From: Cytophagia bacterium
Lineage (GTDB): Bacteria > Bacteroidota > Bacteroidia > UBA7662
Reading direction: 5' to 3'
Assembly: GCA_009926405.1 (NCBI GenBank)
Contig: RFOZ01000065.1
Coordinates: 1 to 5,901 of the forward strand
Length of the DNA stretch: 5,901 nucleotides
Numbering within the stretch: the first letter of the stretch is position 1; every line of letters starts with the position of its first letter. The notes under the pieces are model-generated. The model had not been told where the DNA came from and ran no database searches. It saw only the letters and a list, made by a program, of their open reading frames with translations. Positions 1 to 4,183 of this stretch are shown piece by piece. The translations under genes were made by a program, and so were the position numbers.

Positions 1-21
1 AGGCTTGCCTGAGCGAATTCC

Positions 22-55
22 AAAAATAAAAAATGCAAGGAACGAAGTTCCGGCA
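22..55 (-). terminator. Candidate intrinsic terminator of the polysaccharide operon
   Basis: Read on the minus strand, a GGAAC-TTC-GTTCC hairpin (positions 51-39) is followed by TTGCA and then T6-A-T5 (33-22). An outer TGC/GCA pairing (55-53 with 36-34) can lengthen the stem across a small internal loop. A hairpin followed by a T-rich tract is the standard form of a rho-independent terminator. It lies about 110 nt after the glycosyltransferase stop, in the right orientation to end the three-gene transcript. The inner stem is only 5 bp and not GC-rich, so strength is uncertain. Confidence 0.5.
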
Positions 56-133
56 TGGGCTGTCAATGCTAGGACCTCCCCCTTCGGGATGTCCGAGCGC
101 AGCGAGGATAATGCCGGGTTAACTACGAAGTTC
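39..133. repeat. Dyad-rich intergenic segment, possibly a dispersed repeat
   Basis: Several symmetric elements are packed here. GGAAC-GAA-GTTCC is at 39-51. CCGGCAT at 50-56 is complementary to ATGCCGG at 111-117. A near-perfect hairpin is at 72-94. The 9-mer ACGAAGTTC occurs twice in direct orientation (42-50 and 125-133). The segment GTCCGAGCGCAGCGAGGA (91-108) resembles, from memory, the GAGCGCAGCGA-type dispersed intergenic repeats seen in several Bacteroidota genomes. That resemblance is a recollection and has not been searched. Only one copy is in this window, so dispersal cannot be shown here. Confidence 0.35.
72..94 (-). other. Stable hairpin downstream of the glycosyltransferase gene
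   Basis: GGAC (72-75) pairs with GTCC (91-94). After one C/T mismatch, TCCC (77-80) pairs with GGGA (86-89), leaving a 5-nt loop at 81-85. That gives eight pairs, six of them G-C. No T-run follows on either strand, so by itself it is not an intrinsic terminator. It could be a 3'-end stabilising structure of the operon mRNA or the core of a dispersed palindromic element. Confidence 0.5.
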
Positions 134-162
134 AGCCCCCGCAGCGGTTTTGGATCGCTTAT

Positions 163-1029
163 TCACCCCCAAAACCCCCTTATAACGGCCTGGGCCCTAC
201 CAAATTCACCCCGAATAAGCCGTTTGAACACCACCAAAGCGTGTAATAAATGCATTTTGGGGAGGAATGCAGGGTAATGCAGGTTGTAAAAACGCCTTTT
301 GCTGCGATGAAAATGGCATTCACTGCGAATACTGCGGTCGTGGTGTCGTTTACCGCTGCCGGCCGTTGCCCCTTGAAGGTGCACAAAGCGGGCATTTTGG
401 TCCAGAAATACCTGCAGAGGACCTAATTTCCGGAGCCGTTCCACCGTATCGGCCTCCTCGAAATACAAAAAATACCCCTCGTCCAACTGCCAATCCAAAC
501 GATCCAAGGCCACCAAGTTCAAAAGGACCGCGGCCCCGGATGGGTAAAGGATACCATGGGTGGGATGGGGTTCATCAAGAAGGACCATGCCGCGTCCATG
601 GGATGGTATCCAGCAACCACCCCTGGTTTGGAGGCTGCCATCCTCGTTCAGGAGACAACCACCCACCATCACCGCCCAACCGGGTCTTTGATTCCGGGTC
701 ATCGCAATCCCCAGTTTGTGCAGAGCGTCCTCCATTGCAAAGGCATCGTTGTTCAAGAGCAAAACCCCGTCCAAGGAATTTTCTTTTTTGCAAAATCCTC
801 GCAATTCTTGGAGGCCTTGGTTGTTAGCGTGGGCAAAACCTTTGTTGGAGCAACGCAAGATGAATGGGTTGAATCCGGAATCCTTTACCAAGGGCGCATC
901 GCCTTGAGGGCTGTTATCAACAACAATTACTTTTAAGCGGACCCCTTCTTGCAAACGGAGATGCGACAAGCAGCGAAGCGTTAATTCCGGTTGGCCAAAG
1001 TGCACAACGATGACTCCCAAAGTGAGCAT
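163..1029 (-). CDS. Family 2 glycosyltransferase (rhamnosyltransferase-like)
   Basis: Predicted cytoplasmic, possibly membrane-associated, inverting glycosyltransferase that adds a sugar from a nucleotide-sugar donor to a growing lipid-linked glycan. With the start at 1029 it has 288 residues, normal for the WbbL-like subgroup. The N-terminal strand VIVVHFG (6-12) leads into the fold, VVDNS (36-40) is the nucleotide-binding loop, NKGFAHANNQG is at 62-72, and LLLNNDA (90-96) holds the DXD-equivalent metal site. PSGAAVLL (163-170) and YFLYFEEAD (186-194) match the acceptor-side acidic motif of this family. The same frame opens upstream to a TTG at 1098, inside the methyltransferase gene. I prefer ATG 1029 because the fold begins five residues later. 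It is the last gene of the operon, 43 nt after the methyltransferase stop. Donor and acceptor sugars cannot be read from the sequence; rhamnose is only the commonest assignment for similar proteins. Confidence 0.9.
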   Translation of the reverse strand: MLTLGVIVVHFGQPELTLRCLSHLRLQEGVRLKVIVVDNSPQGDAPLVKDSGFNPFILRCSNKGFAHANNQGLQELRGFCKKENSLDGVLLLNNDAFAMEDALHKLGIAMTRNQRPGWAVMVGGCLLNEDGSLQTRGGCWIPSHGRGMVLLDEPHPTHGILYPSGAAVLLNLVALDRLDWQLDEGYFLYFEEADTVERLRKLGPLQVFLDQNARFVHLQGATAGSGKRHHDRSIRSECHFHRSKRRFYNLHYPAFLPKMHLLHALVVFKRLIRGEFGRAQAVIRGFWG

Positions 1030-1072
1030 ACTATCGGAGGCGTCTGCTTCTTTTGCGTTCAAAATCAATATT

Positions 1073-1738
1073 TTAGGCCCTCTTCTTGGCCGTAACAAAC
1101 CATTGATGAGTCAAAAAGTCATCCGCCCAACCCAAACTCAATCGGCTTATCCAGGGGCGGAAGCGAGGTCCTTTTTGGTAATGCATGGCCGGTATAACAC
1201 GAATTTGTTCGTATTGATCAGGGTCCGGCAAGGCGCCTGCGTTTTGTCTTGCAAAAAACCTCAGATGGGTATGATCCAGGATTCCATCCGGAGTATAACC
1301 AAAGTTCCCTTGAACTGCAATTTTCCATAATACGGAAATTTCTCTGATGTTGGGAAGGGATATAACCAGGATTCCGCCTGGCTTGAGATAAACCGACCAA
1401 TTTCTTAACACATTCCAAGGATCTACCAAGTGCTCCAGCACATCCGGGCACAGCAAGACGTCAAAGGCATCGCATTTCATAGAAGGAACGGGCGATGAAA
1501 GGTCCCTGATCAAGAATTCATCAATACAAGGATTTTGTTGAACCGTACCTTCCAGTGTCATTAATTCAACACCAGCTACATACGCTGCCTTGCCAACGGC
1601 TTTTGCATGGGCCAAGGTATAGCCACCCCCCGCACCCAGTTCCAGGATTCGTTTTCCCTCAACGGACCCAAGGCATCGAAGGACATCCATTCGAGCGTGC
1701 TCAAAATAATCCGATGGTTTATGAAGGTACGATTCCAT
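1073..1738 (-). CDS. Class I SAM-dependent methyltransferase
   Basis: A 221-residue Rossmann-fold methyltransferase of the Methyltransf_11/23 type, probably cytoplasmic. ILELGAGGG (31-39) is motif I, the SAM-binding glycine loop. GVEL (56-59) ends in the acidic residue expected to bind the ribose hydroxyls. DVLLCPDVLEHL (93-104) is the motif II/post-II region, and LKPGGILVISLPN (118-130) is motif III. LDHTHLRFF (154-162) is typical of methyltransferases in polysaccharide clusters. It starts at ATG 1738, 9 nt after the flippase stop, which argues for one transcript and possibly translational coupling. By context it probably methylates a sugar or lipid-linked glycan. Substrate and methylated atom are not visible, and a ubiquinone- or small-molecule-type methyltransferase cannot be excluded from the domain alone. 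In the C-terminal part, the usual aGf turn after the RFF motif is replaced by a PDPD stretch (about 169-172) without a change in length. Confidence 0.9.
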   Translation of the reverse strand: MESYLHKPSDYFEHARMDVLRCLGSVEGKRILELGAGGGYTLAHAKAVGKAAYVAGVELMTLEGTVQQNPCIDEFLIRDLSSPVPSMKCDAFDVLLCPDVLEHLVDPWNVLRNWSVYLKPGGILVISLPNIREISVLWKIAVQGNFGYTPDGILDHTHLRFFARQNAGALPDPDQYEQIRVIPAMHYQKGPRFRPWISRLSLGWADDFLTHQWFVTAKKRA

Positions 1739-1747
1739 GTTAAATTA

Positions 1748-3043
1748 TTATTTGGTTTCTTTCCTTGAAAATTCACTTTGCGTTTTTTTCCATAATACAA
1801 TGGTAACTAAGGCATTAAGGCACATTCCCAAGGCGTAGGCCGCTACCGAAGCCTCCCACCCATAGCGGGCGGTTCCCCAAAGGACGCCAACCACATAAAA
1901 TGTTTGAAAACCAAGATCAATCATCACGAGCCAACTTGCTTTTTGGCGTGAAAGCATGGCATTGTGGAGACCCCAAACACCCGCTTTGAGTACATCCGTT
2001 GCCAAGTGCAAGGGTAGGATCACCAACATCGGGGTAAAGGCTTCGCTGAACATAAATGAAATGGCCCGACCCCCCAAAGCCAAAACAAAGAGTGCGTAGA
2101 GACCTACCAAGAACGAGGACCCCAATGCGGCTTGTAAGGAGAGTTTGGTGTAGGTTTTTCGGTCACGAACCTCGCTTAGCGATGGCAAAAAATGCGATGT
2201 CATTAGTGTCGATATAACCGGTACCCAAAGGTTTCCAATGCGTTGGACCCCTTCCCACCAACCCGCAGTTTCGGCTGAAAATTCTATAAGCAGATGTGAG
2301 CGAACGATAACCAGAACCAATTGCGTGATCCCTACCGAATACAACGCCATACCGACCAAGGGCCAAAGTGGCGAGTGCAGGTATCCTCGCCGAACCCAAA
2401 AGGAGAGAATTTGCCGCCACCAACCCCCAATTTGGGGCCTTAGATACCCATAGGAATAAATCGCCAGCGGTACCTGGGCCAAACCCAGGCCCAAACAAGC
2501 GCCTGTCAAACCCCAGCGATACCCCAGGATTCCAAAAAGCAAAATGGTCCAGGCTGTTTGGGCCATATTGAGCAAAGCGTTTCGTTTGTAATGACGCTCG
2601 GACGCTGCCAGGGCCAGCGCTCCGGCCCAAAAGGTCGAACCCAGGGCCATCACGGGCATCACGATGGCCAACCACAACGGGAAGTCTTTCCCCAAAAGGG
2701 GGATGAAGGCCCATGGCAGTAGGGCCCACCAAACCACGGCAACCCCTAAACTCAAGGTCAAACCAAAATGCAGCCCATCGCTAAAGAAGCTCTTGGCCGG
2801 TTGTTTTCCCCCCTTTAGGCGGCTCAAACCCTGAATGAGGGCATTGTAAATAGAAAAGCCCCCCGCATTTTGTTGCAAATACAACAAATTCTGGAATTGA
2901 CCGATCAAGGCCAAACCGGCAGGTCCGAACCAAAGGGCCATGAGCTTGCCGACCCCGTAGAGCCCGGTAAGCTTGAAAGCCGATTGAAGGATAGACCAAC
3001 CCAGGGCTTTTTGAACAGGTTTGGAGGGTTTACGCAAGGCCAT
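1748..3043 (-). CDS. O-antigen/polysaccharide flippase, Wzx-like
   Basis: A 431-residue multi-pass inner-membrane protein of the MOP (MATE/Wzx) exporter superfamily, with about a dozen hydrophobic segments spread over its length. It resembles the WzxE/RfbX O-antigen translocases. The N-terminal stretch GWSILQSAFKL and the following KLMALWFGPAGLALIGQFQN are the conserved opening of that family, and the length is normal. It would flip an undecaprenyl-diphosphate-linked oligosaccharide from the cytoplasmic to the periplasmic face before polymerisation or ligation. The C-terminus is short, basic and cytoplasmic-looking (KKTQSEFSRKETK). The frame opens at a TTG at 3058, but ATG 3043 is preferred because it is canonical and the conserved part begins soon after it. 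It is the first gene of the minus-strand operon and diverges from the secreted protein at 3229. Which glycan it carries (O-antigen, capsule or exopolysaccharide) is not determinable here. Confidence 0.88.
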   Translation of the reverse strand: MALRKPSKPVQKALGWSILQSAFKLTGLYGVGKLMALWFGPAGLALIGQFQNLLYLQQNAGGFSIYNALIQGLSRLKGGKQPAKSFFSDGLHFGLTLSLGVAVVWWALLPWAFIPLLGKDFPLWLAIVMPVMALGSTFWAGALALAASERHYKRNALLNMAQTAWTILLFGILGYRWGLTGACLGLGLAQVPLAIYSYGYLRPQIGGWWRQILSFWVRRGYLHSPLWPLVGMALYSVGITQLVLVIVRSHLLIEFSAETAGWWEGVQRIGNLWVPVISTLMTSHFLPSLSEVRDRKTYTKLSLQAALGSSFLVGLYALFVLALGGRAISFMFSEAFTPMLVILPLHLATDVLKAGVWGLHNAMLSRQKASWLVMIDLGFQTFYVVGVLWGTARYGWEASVAAYALGMCLNALVTIVLWKKTQSEFSRKETK

Positions 3044-3055
3044 GCTGGGTTGGGT

Positions 3056-3063
3056 CAAAGGTA
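3056..3063 (-). promoter_or_regulatory. Candidate -7 element for the flippase operon
   Basis: On the minus strand this reads TACCTTTG, an exact match to the Bacteroidota -7 consensus TANNTTTG. It ends 12 nt before the preferred ATG at 3043. No good TTTG/TTG -33 element sits at the expected 19-21 nt spacing; the nearest TTTG is about 31 nt upstream. Transcription from here would give a very short leader. An 8-mer with two free positions can occur by chance, so this is tentative. Confidence 0.22.
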
Positions 3064-3157
3064 AACCCTGCTTTCAGCATCCATAGCCGAAGCTCAAACC
3101 GAAGCATAAACCAACCCATACCAAGCAGGCCCTCTTAACACGGACTTAAAATTTTAT

Positions 3158-3171
3158 TCACCTCAAGGTGA
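3158..3171. promoter_or_regulatory. Perfect dyad in the divergent intergenic region
   Basis: TCACCT-CA-AGGTGA is a perfect inverted repeat with 6-bp arms and a 2-nt centre. It lies about 57 nt before the ATG at 3229 and about 115 nt before the flippase ATG. A second inverted repeat, GGCTT-CATA-AAGCC (3176-3189), lies just beside it. Compact dyads between divergent genes often bind dimeric regulators, so an operator is possible. No regulator gene is in the window and nothing identifies the family. The rest of 3044-3228 holds no gene that I can support. Confidence 0.3.
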
Positions 3172-3204
3172 TTTGGGCTTCATAAAGCCATAAAACAGCC
3201 CATT

Positions 3205-3212
3205 GAATTTTG
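3205..3212 (+). promoter_or_regulatory. Weak candidate -7 element for the secreted protein
   Basis: GAATTTTG matches TANNTTTG except at the first base. It is followed by a run of nine A (3213-3221) and then ATG 3229. No clear -33 element is found at the usual distance. The A-rich stretch just before the start is the usual Bacteroidota substitute for a Shine-Dalgarno sequence and supports ATG 3229 as the start. Confidence 0.2.
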
Positions 3213-3228
3213 AAAAAAAAAGTCTGAA

Positions 3229-4170
3229 ATGAAAAAAACCTTTTTCTTGCTGTTAGGCTTCATTGCCTTGTTGAGTTTACCGGGCAAAGCCACGGCTCAA
3301 GGTCTTGCCTTGGGTCAAGTGAGCGGGCTCGTCGGTGATACCGTTTTGGTTCCCGTGACCGTTACAGGTTCTGGATCCTTGGTGGTTTCGGCCATGACTT
3401 TGGGTGTCAATTACGACTCAACGCGCCTTCGTTGTTTGTCTTCGTTGGTGGACGTTCAGCCCGCCGTAACCACCGCTAATTTATTAACGAATTGCGGCTT
3501 TTTTTCGGGAACCGGTGCTGCATTGAATACCTCCGCTTCACAATTCCGTTTGTCATGGTATGATTTGAACCCTGCCACCGTTTCAGGAACCTTGTTCAAA
3601 ATACGATTCGTCATTCTGCGATCGGGCACGGCTTCTTTGGCTTGGGATTTGGCGACGCCGGGCTTGACCGAATTAGGGGATGCCGATGGCCTTCCCTTGC
3701 CTGGACTCACCTTTGTGAACGGTTCAGTACAGGCCATTTCTTTCCCATCGCTTTCGTTGGGTTCTGTTGCAGGTCGCGTTGGGGATACGGTATCGGTTCC
3801 AGTTAACATTCAAATGGACCCTGCTTTTACAGTCGGCGCGATTTCTTTGGCCGTCAACTACGACAGCACTCGCCTGCGTTGTGCAGGCTTGCCAACATCC
3901 GTCCTTCCTGCGCTCAGCAATTCCCTGTTGGGTAACTGCGGGTATTTTTACAACCTAGGTGCCAATTTTTCAGATAGCGGATCCCAGTTCCGGGCAGGTT
4001 GGTTTGACGCCAATGCCATCAATGTGAACGGCTTGCTCTTTAATATGCGTTTCGTTATTCTCCAGAGCGGCCCCACGTCCTTGTCTTTTGACCTCACCAC
4101 GGCCGGTAATTGTGAATTGGCAGACAGCAATGCAGCAGCATTGAACAATGTTACCTACAGTGACCGGTAA
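3229..4170 (+). CDS. Secreted protein with two tandem cohesin-like domains (5' part of a frameshifted gene)
   Basis: As it stands, this frame encodes 313 residues ending at TAA 4168-4170. Residues 1-24 form a signal peptide: MKK, a hydrophobic core, then ATAQ before a likely cleavage near 23-24. The mature part has two copies of a beta-rich module about 149 residues long (about 28-170 and 177 to the end) that resemble cohesin-type domains. Shared landmarks are GDTV-VPV, VNYDSTRLRC, NCG(F/Y)F, SQFR-(S/G)W(Y/F)D and MRFVIL/IRFVIL. Each copy has a cysteine pair (C69/C89 and C218/C237), plausibly a disulfide after export. The last residue is unnatural: copy 2 stops inside the strand that in copy 1 reads LTFVNGSVQAIS. 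Its continuation lies in the next frame, so the true gene extends to beyond 5901. The protein is probably exported and surface-bound or released. Its ligand is unknown, and cohesin here means the fold, not proof of dockerin binding. Confidence 0.88.
   Translation: MKKTFFLLLGFIALLSLPGKATAQGLALGQVSGLVGDTVLVPVTVTGSGSLVVSAMTLGVNYDSTRLRCLSSLVDVQPAVTTANLLTNCGFFSGTGAALNTSASQFRLSWYDLNPATVSGTLFKIRFVILRSGTASLAWDLATPGLTELGDADGLPLPGLTFVNGSVQAISFPSLSLGSVAGRVGDTVSVPVNIQMDPAFTVGAISLAVNYDSTRLRCAGLPTSVLPALSNSLLGNCGYFYNLGANFSDSGSQFRAGWFDANAINVNGLLFNMRFVILQSGPTSLSFDLTTAGNCELADSNAAALNNVTYSDR
3310..3738 (+). repeat. Cohesin-like repeat unit 1
   Basis: First copy of an internal tandem duplication, residues 28-170 of the secreted protein. 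It aligns with unit 2 at an offset of 149 residues (447 nt), falling to 148 after the second cysteine. Nucleotide identity is still visible around VNYDSTRLRC (3408-3435 against 3853-3882), but many codons differ, so the duplication is not recent. Confidence 0.85.
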
Positions 4171-4183
4171 CTTGGGCAGCATT
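3757..4183 (+). repeat. Cohesin-like repeat unit 2, interrupted by the frameshift
   Basis: Second copy of the module, starting at residue 177. Its final strand crosses the frameshift: VTYSD is read in the first frame, then GNLGSIAFGS in the second. These line up residue for residue with LTFVN-GSVQAISFPS of unit 1 once one C is dropped from 4164-4165. It contains one extra cysteine, C295, with no partner in unit 1. Confidence 0.82.

Noticed and set aside
1..56. Minus-strand ATG at 56 opening a frame to the left edge (MPELRS...)
   Set aside because: Only 18 codons are visible, the start lies inside the terminator-like hairpin, and the T-tract forms its codons. A gene cannot be supported without more sequence.
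5..277. Plus-strand open frame of 90 codons at the left edge
   Set aside because: It is antisense to the glycosyltransferase 3' end and the hairpin-rich spacer, has no recognisable protein features, and covers the terminator-like structure.
267..936. Plus-strand open frames across the glycosyltransferase gene
   Set aside because: They are shadows of a gene with clear family motifs on the other strand; their translations are low-complexity and match no family I know.
2163..2732. 189-codon minus-strand frame inside the flippase
   Set aside because: It is an out-of-frame shadow of the flippase, whose own frame is intact and rich in membrane segments.
4159..4170. Programmed ribosomal frameshifting at GACCGGTAA
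   Set aside because: There is no slippery heptamer, no stimulatory structure I can see, and no known precedent for this protein family; a simple indel is more economical.
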